From positions 3,844,001 to 3,908,000 of the forward strand of contig CP083650.1 of assembly GCA_020099315.1 (NCBI GenBank): a stretch of 64,000 bases of DNA. Direction: 5' to 3'. This document shows positions 9,373 through 17,915 of this stretch, piece after piece. The position numbers and the translations under genes were made by a program. This stretch comes from Citrobacter europaeus. GTDB lineage: Bacteria; Pseudomonadota; Gammaproteobacteria; Enterobacterales; Enterobacteriaceae. Within the stretch, counting starts at the first letter, position 1, and every line of letters starts with the position of its first letter. The notes under the pieces are model-generated. The model was not told where the DNA came from and ran no database searches. It saw only the letters and a program-made list of their open reading frames with translations.

Positions 9373-11608
9373 TTTGTGCCAACGCTCGCGCCGCGGCAAT
9401 CACGCCTTGCCCCAACGACAACCCACCGTCGCCCGCCGGTAAACGCTGGGGAAACAGTAAAGTAAAATCATGCAGATAAATAGCCAGACGGGCTGACAAT
9501 AAACGGTTATGCATCACGCCGCCGCTAAATACTAACGTCTTGATTCCGCGCGCTTCGGCCTGCTCTTGCATCAGAGTAGCAAACCCACGCGCCAGCGCGT
9601 CGTGAAACGCCCACGCTCTTTCCGCTGGTTTGGCCTGCCAGTTCAGCCATTGCTGCCAAAAAACCGCTAAGTCCAGTTCATTGCCATCAAGCGGCACCGT
9701 AACAGGGTGATCAACATCATCACACTGCGATGCCAGCGCCTCCAGCGCGCAGGCCGCTTCTCCTTCATAACTCAACGAGTCCGGCGCACATTGCAGCGCA
9801 GCGGCAACGGCGTCAAACAACCGTCCGCACGATGACGCCAGCGGAGCGTTGATCCCCCGTTCAATAGCGCGCGCCAGCACATTCCAGTTTTGATGCTGCA
9901 GCGCAGATGTTTCCGGATAACGCTGCCAGTCAGGAACAAAACGCAGGCACTGCGCGAGCAGGTTACGCCACGGCTGTTTTGCCGCCAGATCGCCGCCCGC
10001 CAGCGCTACCGCAGGTAGGCCGCCAAGGTGTTCGCATTCACGATAGTTGACCCGCAAACACTCTCCCCCCCACAGCGCGCCGTTTTCCCCCATGCCGATA
10101 CCGTCTAACGTCAGAGCAATCACGTCGCCACCGTCGAGCGGCCAGCCGTGCTCGGCAAGACACGCAGCGGCATGCGCATGGTGATGCAGCGCCGTTTCAA
10201 CTGGCAGCTCCATTTCGCTGGCCCACTGGCTGGAAACATAGCCAGGGTGTGCATCGTGCACAATACGCTGCGGCGTAAAGTCATAAATGCTCTGGATCAG
10301 GCGCAGCGCATCACGCCACTGCTGCTGAATGCCGTCATCGCTGAGATCGCCCAAATGCTGGCTGATAACCGCCTGTTCGCCACGCATCAGACAGAAAGTA
10401 TTTTTCAGATCCGCGCCTAAGCACAGCATCGGCGGCACATCGCGAAATCCTGGCGGCAGTGCTACCGCATCCGGTACGTAACCCCGGGAACGACGCAGCA
10501 TTTCCCCACTTTCACGCACCACCGAGTCATCCATCCGCTGCACAATTTCGCGGTTATGCAGCAGGAAACCGTCAGCAATGTCGCGTAAATCTTCCAGCGC
10601 CTGCGCGTTGGTAATGGCCGGAGGCCTGCCGCTGAGATTGCCGGAGGTCATCACCAGTGGGCAATTCATCTCTTGTAAAAGTAAATGCTGTAACGGATTC
10701 GCGGGCAGCATGACGCCAACCTCCGTTAACCCTGGCGCAATTCCTTCGCTCAATGCCGCGACATAGCGCTTCTGTACCAGCACGATCGGCGCGGCAGGGG
10801 TAGTCAGCAAACGACGAGCGGGTTCAGGTAGCCCGTCATCACCTGGCAGCATTACCGCCAGAGGTTTTGCCGGACGGCGTTTGCGCAACCTGAGCAACGC
10901 TATGGCATCATCATTTCGCGCATCACACACCAGATGAAACCCGCCAATGCCTTTAACGGCCACAATACCGCCTGCTTTCAGCCGCGATACCGCCGCCTGC
11001 AGCGCCTCTTCTTTCTCCGCCCGCTCATCCGCGCTGAACCACTCAAGATGAGGGCCGCAGGCCGGACAGGCAACGGGCTGGGCATGGAAGCGACGATCAT
11101 ACGGGTCGCGATACTCTTTATCGCATTGCGCACAGAGTGGGAACGACGCCATCACGGTGAACGGCCGGTCATAGGGCATGGCGCGGATAATCGTAAAACG
11201 TGGACCGCAGTGGGTGCAGTTGATAAAGGGGTATCGGTAGCGACGTTCGCCGGGGGTGTTCATTTCAACAAGGCATTCGGGACAGGTCGCGGCGTCAGGA
11301 ACGATTTGCGTATTCATCGTACCGCCAGCACTTTGACGAATCGAGAAATCGGCAGGCTGCTGCGTCCAGGCGAATGGTTCGCTCTCAACGCTGTCAATAC
11401 GCGCCAGCGGTGGGCAGTGTTGATGCAACTGTGCAATAAACTCCGCCGGATCTTCCTGTACACGCACAACCACACCGTCACCGTCGTTACACACATCGCC
11501 ATGCAGTTGTAACCGCTGCGCCAGTTGCCAGACGTAGGGGCGAAATCCGACACCCTGTACCTTACCGCGAATACGCAGTTGTACGCCGGAGTGGTTGTTT
11601 ATTGTCAT
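9368..11608 (-). CDS. hypF: [NiFe]-hydrogenase maturation carbamoyltransferase HypF
   Basis: HypF converts carbamoyl phosphate to a carbamoyl adenylate and loads it on HypE, the first step in making the cyanide ligands of the hydrogenase iron. The 746-residue sequence has an N-terminal acylphosphatase domain (GKVQGVGFRP), two zinc-finger motifs (CPEC/CTHCGP and CAQC/CPACGP), a YrdC-like domain and a C-terminal Kae1-like domain with the metal-binding HHHAHAA motif. E. coli HypF has 750 residues. The gene lies downstream of hydN on the same strand, with a REP element between them; together they form the hydN-hypF operon known from E. coli. Confidence 0.95.
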   Translation of the reverse strand: MTINNHSGVQLRIRGKVQGVGFRPYVWQLAQRLQLHGDVCNDGDGVVVRVQEDPAEFIAQLHQHCPPLARIDSVESEPFAWTQQPADFSIRQSAGGTMNTQIVPDAATCPECLVEMNTPGERRYRYPFINCTHCGPRFTIIRAMPYDRPFTVMASFPLCAQCDKEYRDPYDRRFHAQPVACPACGPHLEWFSADERAEKEEALQAAVSRLKAGGIVAVKGIGGFHLVCDARNDDAIALLRLRKRRPAKPLAVMLPGDDGLPEPARRLLTTPAAPIVLVQKRYVAALSEGIAPGLTEVGVMLPANPLQHLLLQEMNCPLVMTSGNLSGRPPAITNAQALEDLRDIADGFLLHNREIVQRMDDSVVRESGEMLRRSRGYVPDAVALPPGFRDVPPMLCLGADLKNTFCLMRGEQAVISQHLGDLSDDGIQQQWRDALRLIQSIYDFTPQRIVHDAHPGYVSSQWASEMELPVETALHHHAHAAACLAEHGWPLDGGDVIALTLDGIGMGENGALWGGECLRVNYRECEHLGGLPAVALAGGDLAAKQPWRNLLAQCLRFVPDWQRYPETSALQHQNWNVLARAIERGINAPLASSCGRLFDAVAAALQCAPDSLSYEGEAACALEALASQCDDVDHPVTVPLDGNELDLAVFWQQWLNWQAKPAERAWAFHDALARGFATLMQEQAEARGIKTLVFSGGVMHNRLLSARLAIYLHDFTLLFPQRLPAGDGGLSLGQGVIAAARALAQK

Positions 11609-11635
11609 TAAGTAGTCCCGCAGTCATCTATCCCC

Positions 11636-11668
11636 GTAGGCCGGATAAGGCAAAGCCGCCATCCGGCA
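11636..11668. repeat. REP element between hydN and hypF
   Basis: A REP hairpin (arms GTAGGCCGGATAAGGC and GCCGCCATCCGGCA) fills much of the 95-base gap between the hydN stop and the hypF start. It interrupts an operon, so it may modulate hypF expression. Confidence 0.85.
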
Positions 11669-11703
11669 TATGTACTACCGTATTTTACGCGGATTTTCAG
11701 ATA

Positions 11704-12249
11704 TCAGAACAGCAAAGATGCGGTGGAATCCAGCGCCGCGCGACGGCGTTTTTCCGCGCTCAATTGCTCAAGCTTATTGCGATCCACATAAATCAGCGCG
11801 TGAGTCGGGCAGACTTCCATACAGGCAGGGCCGGCCTCACGGTGGTGGCACAGATCGCACTTATTAGCTTCTGCTTTTTCTGCACGGACGTTCAGACCCG
11901 CGCCGCTGTTACGCACAACCGGGCGCACAACCACTTCCATTGCGCCATAAGGGCACGCCACAACGCAGGTTTTACACCCAATGCAGCGTTCCTGCATCAC
12001 GTGGACAAAGCCTTTATCACGGCTGATAGCACCGTTCGGGCAGACGTTAGCGCACGGCGCGTCTTCGCACTGGCGGCACAGCGTCGCCGTGGAGACATTA
12101 ACGCCTTTGATGACGTGAATGCGGGGTAAAAAAGTTTCAGGGGTCAGCGATGCGCAGTCCTGGTTATCCTGATGGGATACCACGCAGGCCACTTCACAGG
12201 TACGGCAACCAATGCATTTATTGGCGTCTGCAATGATGAAACGGTTCAT
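11704..12249 (-). CDS. hydN: Electron transport protein HydN, four [4Fe-4S] ferredoxin
   Basis: This 181-residue ferredoxin-like protein belongs with the formate dehydrogenase-H electron path. Four cysteine clusters are visible, beginning with CIGCRTCEVAC at the N-terminus and including CRQCEDAPC, CIGCKTCVVACP and CDLCHHREAGPAC. I use the ATG at 12249 (MNRFIIADANKC), the family start; an upstream in-frame ATG at 12291 would lie in the promoter region. It resembles HycB, encoded at 23707. A sigma-54 promoter and a palindrome lie upstream. Confidence 0.93.
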   Translation of the reverse strand: MNRFIIADANKCIGCRTCEVACVVSHQDNQDCASLTPETFLPRIHVIKGVNVSTATLCRQCEDAPCANVCPNGAISRDKGFVHVMQERCIGCKTCVVACPYGAMEVVVRPVVRNSGAGLNVRAEKAEANKCDLCHHREAGPACMEVCPTHALIYVDRNKLEQLSAEKRRRAALDSTASLLF

Positions 12250-12287
12250 CAATTTCTCCAGCAATGACAGAATATCTGCCGAAGCAT

Positions 12288-12303
12288 TCACAAATCGTGC
12301 CAG
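12288..12303 (-). promoter_or_regulatory. Probable sigma-54 promoter of hydN-hypF
   Basis: Read on the minus strand this is CTGGCACGATTTGTGA: a good -24 element, with GA in place of the usual GC at the -12 position after ten bases. E. coli hydN-hypF is known to be sigma-54 and FhlA dependent, which supports the call despite the one mismatch. Confidence 0.7.
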
Positions 12304-12357
12304 GTTTTAATTGACTGTTATTAAAGGTTTTTTATTCTGGCGAATGCAGGAAAGGCG

Positions 12358-12383
12358 TGTCATCGTCACTAGTGACGATGACA
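12358..12383. promoter_or_regulatory. Perfect 26-base palindrome between ascG and hydN, candidate FhlA enhancer
   Basis: The half-site TGTCATCGTCACT is followed directly by its exact reverse complement. It lies about 55 bases upstream of the hydN sigma-54 promoter, a normal enhancer distance. Its TGTCATCGTC core resembles the TGTCATTTCGTCATCGTC element between hycA and hypA. The palindrome also sits 12 bases after the ascG stop and could act as part of a terminator there, though no T-run follows. Confidence 0.55.
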
Positions 12384-12394
12384 AATGACAGCCG

Positions 12395-13408
12395 TCAGCG
12401 CAAGACAAGCGGCGCAACAGAGTCGCGTTGGATGAGTTCGCCGGTGAAGGTTTTTGGCGGCGTAAATGCCCCGTCATCCAGCATAAAGATCAGACGTCCA
12501 ATCGTTTCCTGAATCATTTCCGTCACCGGTATTTTGACGCTGGAAAGCGCCGGAATAGTGTATGGCGCGAGGGCGATATCATCGAAGCCAATCACCGACA
12601 CCTGCGCAGGAACGCGCACGCCATGCACGTGCAACTGCTTCATCGCGCCGATCGCCATATCGTCATTACTGGCCACCAGCGCGGTGAATTTGACCTTGCG
12701 CGAAAGTAAAGTATCCACACCCGCTGCGCCGCAGGCCGGCGTCCATTTCCCGTTAACAATCAGATCATTGTTTAGCGGGATACCATGATGCGCCAGCGCG
12801 TCTTTATAGCCTGAAAGTCGCTCCACGCCGGTAGGGGAATCCATTGAGCCGGTAATAAATCCAATCTCTTTATGCCCGGCGGCAATGAGCTGAGTAACGG
12901 CGTTGAAGCTGGTTTGCTTTTGATCGCACCACACGCTGTGGCTACTGTTTTTCCGCAAGCATCGATTAAGCACCATAATCGGCTGGCTGTGGGCGTCGAT
13001 GATATCGTCTATCTCATCCACGCTGAGAAAACGCGGATAGATCATAATCGCGTCACAGCGCAGGTCGAGCAGGTACTGGATTGCCTGACGCTCTTCCTCA
13101 GCGCTGTGTTTACCGTCAGCCAGTAACAGCTGGCGTCCTTTATCTTCCGCCATCCGCGCGGTATGAAACAGCAGCTCGCTGAAATAGACGCCGTGATAAA
13201 GGGTATTTGTTACCACCAGACCCAGCGTCTGCGTGGTTTTCGCTGCGAGACTGCGCGCCAGCAAGTTTGGGCGGTAACCACTCTCTTCAATGGCCTGAAA
13301 CACGCGGTCTTTGGTCTCCTGGCTGACATAGCCGTTTCCGGAAAGCACCCGGGAAACGGTCGCTTTCGACACCCCGGCACGCTTCGCCACCTCCAGCATC
13401 GTGGTCAT
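12395..13408 (-). CDS. ascG: LacI-family repressor of the asc operon
   Basis: This 337-residue LacI-family repressor controls ascFB. An N-terminal lac-type helix-turn-helix (TMLEVAKRAGVSKATVSRVL) precedes a periplasmic-binding-protein-like effector domain. I choose the ATG at 13408 (MTTMLEVA), which has AGGG about nine bases upstream and matches E. coli; the ATG at 13417 would add three residues with the same motif too close. The gene is intact here. It is divergent from ascF. Confidence 0.92.
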   Translation of the reverse strand: MTTMLEVAKRAGVSKATVSRVLSGNGYVSQETKDRVFQAIEESGYRPNLLARSLAAKTTQTLGLVVTNTLYHGVYFSELLFHTARMAEDKGRQLLLADGKHSAEEERQAIQYLLDLRCDAIMIYPRFLSVDEIDDIIDAHSQPIMVLNRCLRKNSSHSVWCDQKQTSFNAVTQLIAAGHKEIGFITGSMDSPTGVERLSGYKDALAHHGIPLNNDLIVNGKWTPACGAAGVDTLLSRKVKFTALVASNDDMAIGAMKQLHVHGVRVPAQVSVIGFDDIALAPYTIPALSSVKIPVTEMIQETIGRLIFMLDDGAFTPPKTFTGELIQRDSVAPLVLR

Positions 13409-13496
13409 ATTACTCATCCCTATTCTCTCAATGTGACGCAGTGTACTGCACCGTTTCGCCGCTGTCCTTGCTGCTAAATCGCAGACGCTGACATCT

Positions 13497-13512
13497 GGTG
13501 ATCGGAGTCACA
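13497..13512 (+). promoter_or_regulatory. CRP-like site upstream of ascF
   Basis: The sequence GGTGATCGGAGTCACA matches the CRP consensus TGTGA-N6-TCACA with one mismatch. It lies in the ascG-ascF divergent region, which fits catabolite control of beta-glucoside use. Confidence 0.65.
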
Positions 13513-13573
13513 ATTACAAAAAGTGATCAAAATTAAATCTTGCTCATTATTCATAATTTAAACATGATTTTGT

Positions 13574-13586
13574 GGAACCGGTTTCC
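13574..13586. promoter_or_regulatory. Candidate AscG operator
   Basis: The inverted repeat GGAACCGGTTTCC is of the LacI/GalR-family operator type and lies in the ascG-ascF region about 90 bases before ascF. It is the clearest operator-like sequence there. Confidence 0.7.
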
Positions 13587-13672
13587 TATCTGTGTTTCAT
13601 TCACTCAGAAAAGCGACCAACGTAAACGGATAAAACATAACGTACTCTACTGATAAAACAGGATTAAATCCG

Positions 13673-15127
13673 ATGTCCAAGAATTATGCAGCGCTGGCGC
13701 GCTCCGTTGTGACGGCTCTGGGAGGCGTCGACAACATCACAGCAGTGACCCACTGCATGACCCGTTTGCGTTTCGTTATCAAAGATGACTCGCAGGTCGA
13801 CAGCGCGACGCTGAAGACGCTCTCTGGCGTGCTCGGCGTGGTGCGTAACGATAACCAGTGCCAGGTGATTATCGGCAACACCGTTTCGCAGGCGTATCGT
13901 GAAGTGGTCAGCCTGTTGCCTGCCAACATGCAACCTGCTGAGCCGCAGACCAAACCCCGACTGACGCTGAAGCGGATTGGCGCGGGGATCCTCGACGCGC
14001 TGATCGGCACCATGTCTCCGTTGATCCCGGCAATTATCGGCGGATCAATGCTCAAGCTGCTGGCGATGGTTCTGGAAATGACCGGCGTGCTGGTGAAAGG
14101 TTCGTCCACACTCACCATTCTGACCGTTATCGGCGACGGCGCATTTTTCTTCCTGCCGCTGATGGTCGCCGCTTCGGCAGCCATCAAATTCAAAACCAAC
14201 ATGTCGCTGGCTATCGCCATCGCAGGGGTACTGGTGCATCCCAGCTTTATCGACCTGATGGCGAAGGCCGCGCAGGGTGAACACGTTGAGTTCGCCCTGA
14301 TCCCGGTGACGGCGGTGAAGTATACCTATACGGTGATCCCGGCACTGGTCATGACCTGGTGTCTGTCTTACATCGAACGCTGGGTCGATCGCATCACTCC
14401 GGCGGTGACCAAAAACTTCCTGAAACCGATGCTGATCGTACTGATCGCCGCCCCACTCGCCATCGTCATCATTGGCCCGGTAGGCATCTGGATCGGGAGT
14501 GCGATTTCCGCGCTGGTGTATACCATTCACGGCTATCTCGGCTGGCTGTCGGTAGCCATTATGGGCGCGCTGTGGCCGCTGCTGGTAATGACCGGTATGC
14601 ACCGCGTCTTTACGCCAACCATCATTCAGACTATTGCCGAGACCGGAAAAGAAGGCATGGTGATGCCGTCTGAAATCGGCGCCAACTTGTCGTTAGGCGG
14701 TTCATCGCTGGCAGTAGCATGGAAAACTAAAAACCCGGAGTTGCGTCAGACGGCGTTAGCGGCAGCTGCCTCAGCCATTATGGCGGGTATTTCCGAACCT
14801 GCGCTGTATGGCGTGGCGATCCGCCTGAAACGTCCGCTGATTGCGAGCCTTATCAGCGGCTTTATCTGCGGCGCCGTTGCCGGAATGGCCGGACTGGCAA
14901 GCCACTCCATGGCGGCTCCGGGCCTGTTCACCAGCGTACAGTTTTTCGATCCGGCCAATCCGATGACCATCGTCTGGGTATTTGGCGTGATGGCGCTGGC
15001 AGTAGTGCTTTCCTTTGTATTAACACTGATTCTCGGCTTTGAAGATATTCCTGTCGAAGATGCAGCCGCGCAGGCCAGAAAAAGTCAGGCCGCACAACCG
15101 GGCAATATCAATGGAGCCAGCATTTGA
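13673..15127 (+). CDS. ascF: Aryl-beta-glucoside PTS permease IIBC (arbutin/salicin/cellobiose)
   Basis: This 484-residue protein imports and phosphorylates aryl-beta-glucosides. The IIB domain at the N-terminus has the phosphocysteine C28 in THCMTRLRF, and the rest is a multi-pass IIC domain with GISEPALYG, a substrate-site motif of the glucoside family. E. coli AscF has 485 residues. No IIA domain is present, so phosphate must come from another IIA such as Crr. It is followed by ascB after 22 bases. Confidence 0.95.
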   Translation: MSKNYAALARSVVTALGGVDNITAVTHCMTRLRFVIKDDSQVDSATLKTLSGVLGVVRNDNQCQVIIGNTVSQAYREVVSLLPANMQPAEPQTKPRLTLKRIGAGILDALIGTMSPLIPAIIGGSMLKLLAMVLEMTGVLVKGSSTLTILTVIGDGAFFFLPLMVAASAAIKFKTNMSLAIAIAGVLVHPSFIDLMAKAAQGEHVEFALIPVTAVKYTYTVIPALVMTWCLSYIERWVDRITPAVTKNFLKPMLIVLIAAPLAIVIIGPVGIWIGSAISALVYTIHGYLGWLSVAIMGALWPLLVMTGMHRVFTPTIIQTIAETGKEGMVMPSEIGANLSLGGSSLAVAWKTKNPELRQTALAAAASAIMAGISEPALYGVAIRLKRPLIASLISGFICGAVAGMAGLASHSMAAPGLFTSVQFFDPANPMTIVWVFGVMALAVVLSFVLTLILGFEDIPVEDAAAQARKSQAAQPGNINGASI

Positions 15128-15149
15128 CTGGTATCAACTGAGGTTAATT

Positions 15150-16574
15150 ATGTCTGTTTTTCCGCAAGGATTTTTATGGGGCGGCGCACTGGCCGCCAAC
15201 CAGTCTGAAGGGGCATACCGGGAAGGCGGCAAAGGGCTGACCACCGTCGATATGATCCCTCACGGCGCACACCGGATGCCCGTCAAACTGGGTCAGGAAA
15301 AGCGCTTTACGCTTCAGGATGACGAGTTTTATCCCAGCCATCAGGCGATCGACTTTTATCATCGCTATAAAGAAGATATCGCGCTGATGGCGGAAATGGG
15401 GTTTACGGTTTTTCGTACTTCCATTGCCTGGAGCCGTCTCTACCCTAACGGCGATGAACTGACGCCGAATGAAGAGGGAATCGCGTTTTACCAGAGCGTG
15501 TTTGCCGAGTGTAAAAAATACGGAATTGAGCCGTTGGTCACGCTGTGCCATTTCGATGTGCCAATGCATCTGGTCACCGAGTACGGCTCCTGGCGTAACC
15601 GCAAAATGGTGGAGTTCTTTACCCGCTACGCCCGTACCTGCTTCGAGGCGTTCGACGGTCTGGTGAAGTACTGGCTGACCTTCAACGAAATCAACATTAT
15701 GCTGCACAGTCCCTTTTCTGGCGCCGGGCTGGTATTTGAAGAAGGTGAAAATCAGGATCAGGTTAAATACCAGGCCGCGCACCACGAACTAATAGCCAGC
15801 GCCCTGGCGACTAAAATTGCCCATGAAATTAATCCGCAAAACCAGGTCGGTTGTATGCTGGCTGGCGGCAATTTTTATCCTTACTCCTGTAAACCGGAAG
15901 ATGTATGGACCGCGCTGGAAAAAGACCGCGAAAACCTGTTCTTTATTGATGTGCAGGCGCGCGGGGCTTACCCCGCTTACTCTGCCCGTGTGTTTCGCGA
16001 AAAAGGCGTGGTGATAGAAAAAGCCCCGGAAGATGACGACATTCTGAAAAACACCGTCGATTTTGTCTCGTTTAGCTACTACGCATCGCGCTGTGCCTCT
16101 GCTGAAATGAACACCGGCAATACCAGCGCCGCCAACGTGGTGAAATCGCTGCGTAATCCATATATTGCCACCAGCGAATGGGGCTGGGGCATCGATCCGC
16201 TCGGTCTGCGCATTACCATGAACATGATGTATGACCGCTACCAGAAACCGCTGTTTCTGGTGGAAAACGGGCTGGGGGCGAAAGATGAAATCGATGCTAA
16301 CGGCGAGATCAATGACGACTATCGCATCAGCTATTTACGCGAGCACATTCGCGCCATGGCAGACGCTATTGAGGATGGCGTGCCGCTGATGGGTTACACC
16401 ACCTGGGGCTGTATTGATCTGGTTTCTGCCTCAACCGGTGAGATGAGCAAACGCTACGGTTTTGTGTATGTGGACCGCGATGACGCGGGTAACGGCACGC
16501 TGACTCGCACCCGCAAGAAATCATTCTGGTGGTACAAAAAAGCCATCGCCAGCAACGGCGCCGATCTGTCGTGA
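15150..16574 (+). CDS. ascB: 6-phospho-beta-glucosidase AscB
   Basis: This 474-residue family 1 glycosidase cleaves the phosphorylated beta-glucosides delivered by AscF. The acid/base Glu180 is in LTFNEIN and the nucleophile is in LFLVENGLG. The start at 15150 (MSVFPQGFLWGG) matches the family; an in-frame ATG at 15039 lies inside ascF. Length is the same as in E. coli. A strong hairpin follows the stop. Confidence 0.95.
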   Translation: MSVFPQGFLWGGALAANQSEGAYREGGKGLTTVDMIPHGAHRMPVKLGQEKRFTLQDDEFYPSHQAIDFYHRYKEDIALMAEMGFTVFRTSIAWSRLYPNGDELTPNEEGIAFYQSVFAECKKYGIEPLVTLCHFDVPMHLVTEYGSWRNRKMVEFFTRYARTCFEAFDGLVKYWLTFNEINIMLHSPFSGAGLVFEEGENQDQVKYQAAHHELIASALATKIAHEINPQNQVGCMLAGGNFYPYSCKPEDVWTALEKDRENLFFIDVQARGAYPAYSARVFREKGVVIEKAPEDDDILKNTVDFVSFSYYASRCASAEMNTGNTSAANVVKSLRNPYIATSEWGWGIDPLGLRITMNMMYDRYQKPLFLVENGLGAKDEIDANGEINDDYRISYLREHIRAMADAIEDGVPLMGYTTWGCIDLVSASTGEMSKRYGFVYVDRDDAGNGTLTRTRKKSFWWYKKAIASNGADLS

Positions 16575-16579
16575 CGGGC

Positions 16580-16609
16580 CTGCCGGAGGGGTCTACAGCC
16601 CTCCGGCAG
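16580..16609 (+). terminator. Hairpin after ascB, probable terminator
   Basis: An 11-base perfect stem (CTGCCGGAGGG / CCCTCCGGCAG) with an eight-base loop lies five bases after the ascB stop. The T-run after it is short and displaced, so efficiency is uncertain. Confidence 0.6.
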
Positions 16610-16746
16610 AAGTACGTATTTTCATTTCATTTATTGCATTCAAAATGTGGAATCATCCTTCCAGTTTCAGGTTTGCTCGCGCCCTTTTTTACTGGCATTT
16701 TATTCAGTAGTTTTTAATCCTGGCCGTTCACCACAAGGAAACGTGT

Positions 16747-16986
16747 ATGACTGATCAAAATGACAAAATAGCAGTGGCTATCACCAAACCCGTACGTCGT
16801 TTGAAAGTCGGCTATGTCAGAAAACGCCATGAAGATCCCAAAACGGGTTTCACGCGACGAATCAGTCGGCACGCTTCACTCACGCTGAACGGTGACTGGC
16901 TGGAACAAGCTGGGTTTCCTACCGGTACGGCAGTAAAAGTGTCAGTGATGCAGGGGAAATTAATTATTGAGCAGGCCATTGAGTGA
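16747..16986 (+). CDS. SymE-family small protein
   Basis: This 79-residue basic protein looks like the SymE family (SOS-induced toxins related to AbrB-fold proteins, held down by an antisense RNA in E. coli). The C-terminal part SLTLNGDWLEQAGFPTGTAV followed by KVSVMQGKLII is the family signature: a sheet-forming strand, then WLEQAGF, then the VMxGxLII strand. The N-terminus has a run of basic residues (RRLKVGYVRKRH). A symR-like antisense RNA might overlap the start on the minus strand, but I cannot show it. It stands alone between ascB and the convergent hycI. Toxicity is not certain. Confidence 0.7.
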   Translation: MTDQNDKIAVAITKPVRRLKVGYVRKRHEDPKTGFTRRISRHASLTLNGDWLEQAGFPTGTAVKVSVMQGKLIIEQAIE

Positions 16987-17007
16987 CGAGGATACGCAGG
17001 GAAACAG

Positions 17008-17030
17008 GCCGGATGTCGCTCACATCCGGC
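17008..17030. terminator. REP-like hairpin between the symE-like gene and hycI
   Basis: A perfect stem GCCGGATG / CATCCGGC with a seven-base loop lies between two convergent genes. It has REP-type arms and may serve as a bidirectional 3' end. Confidence 0.6.
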
Positions 17031-17041
17031 ACTGATACGGT

Positions 17042-17512
17042 TTACTCTTCCGGCGCTTCCAGCTCGGAGAATCCGCCGTGTCCTTCCCAGCCAGCTAATC
17101 GCTGATAGACGGTATCAACCGCATCTTTAATCGGTTGTGTCATCGGGTAGTAAAAACCGACAATATCTGGCTGAATGCCAAGGAAAATTACCTCGCCTAC
17201 GTCGTCTTTCAGTTGATCGACCAGGTAGTTCAGCGGCATGTTGTGGGTGGTCATCATGAACATCTCAGCAATATCATCAGGATCGATAATACGGATTTCA
17301 CCGGGGTTTAGCCCCATGTCGGTGGCATCCACGATCAACAGACGCTGCGGGCGCAGTTCACGGATGGCGACGATGTCGTTCTCCGGCGCGCTACCGCCGT
17401 CGATGACAACCCATTGACCTTGAGGGTTTGCGGCACACATTTCGGCCAGCAGCGGACCCGCGCCGTCATCGCCCATCATGCTGTTACCTACACATAATAA
17501 AACGTCAGTCAC
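17042..17512 (-). CDS. hycI: Hydrogenase 3 maturation protease HycI
   Basis: This 156-residue endopeptidase removes the C-terminal extension of the hydrogenase 3 large subunit HycE after nickel is inserted. It has the family N-terminus (LLCVGNSMMGDDGAGPLL) with the metal-sensing acidic residue, and the expected length. It is the last gene of the hyc operon and overlaps hycH by eight bases. Confidence 0.95.
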   Translation of the reverse strand: MTDVLLCVGNSMMGDDGAGPLLAEMCAANPQGQWVVIDGGSAPENDIVAIRELRPQRLLIVDATDMGLNPGEIRIIDPDDIAEMFMMTTHNMPLNYLVDQLKDDVGEVIFLGIQPDIVGFYYPMTQPIKDAVDTVYQRLAGWEGHGGFSELEAPEE

Positions 17513-17915
17513 GGTGTCTCCTCACCATCAGATAGATAGCGCTTTCCTGGTGGATATCGTGCAGCATGCTGAGCATCAGCTTGCTCCACTCCTGCTGCTG
17601 CGGGGTCTGCACGGCACGCGCATCATCGAACGCGCGCGCCAGCATTTGCACATGGTTGAAATCGATGACTATCTCACCATACTTCGGCACGCCTTCCATT
17701 TTCCGGCGAGCTTCACTGCCTTCGGCAAGCGTAGCAATCCACGCCAGATATTCATCCCACGGACAGGTTAACGCCGCTTCCAGGCAATCGATGATCCCAA
17801 GGTGGTGACCAATCGCCAGGCTGTAATAGACAACCTGCTGCGCCTCAGCGGGCGTTGCATCGTTCTCATCAATAAACTTACGGCTCAGTTGACTGAACAC
17901 CACCGTTTCACTCAT
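17505..17915 (-). CDS. hycH: Formate hydrogenlyase maturation protein HycH
   Basis: This 136-residue protein is needed for maturation of hydrogenase 3, probably of the HycE precursor; it is not part of the final complex. I recognise it from its similarity to E. coli HycH and from its place between hycG and hycI. No catalytic motif is apparent. It overlaps both neighbours by a few bases, so expression is coupled. Confidence 0.93.
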   Translation of the reverse strand: MSETVVFSQLSRKFIDENDATPAEAQQVVYYSLAIGHHLGIIDCLEAALTCPWDEYLAWIATLAEGSEARRKMEGVPKYGEIVIDFNHVQMLARAFDDARAVQTPQQQEWSKLMLSMLHDIHQESAIYLMVRRHRD

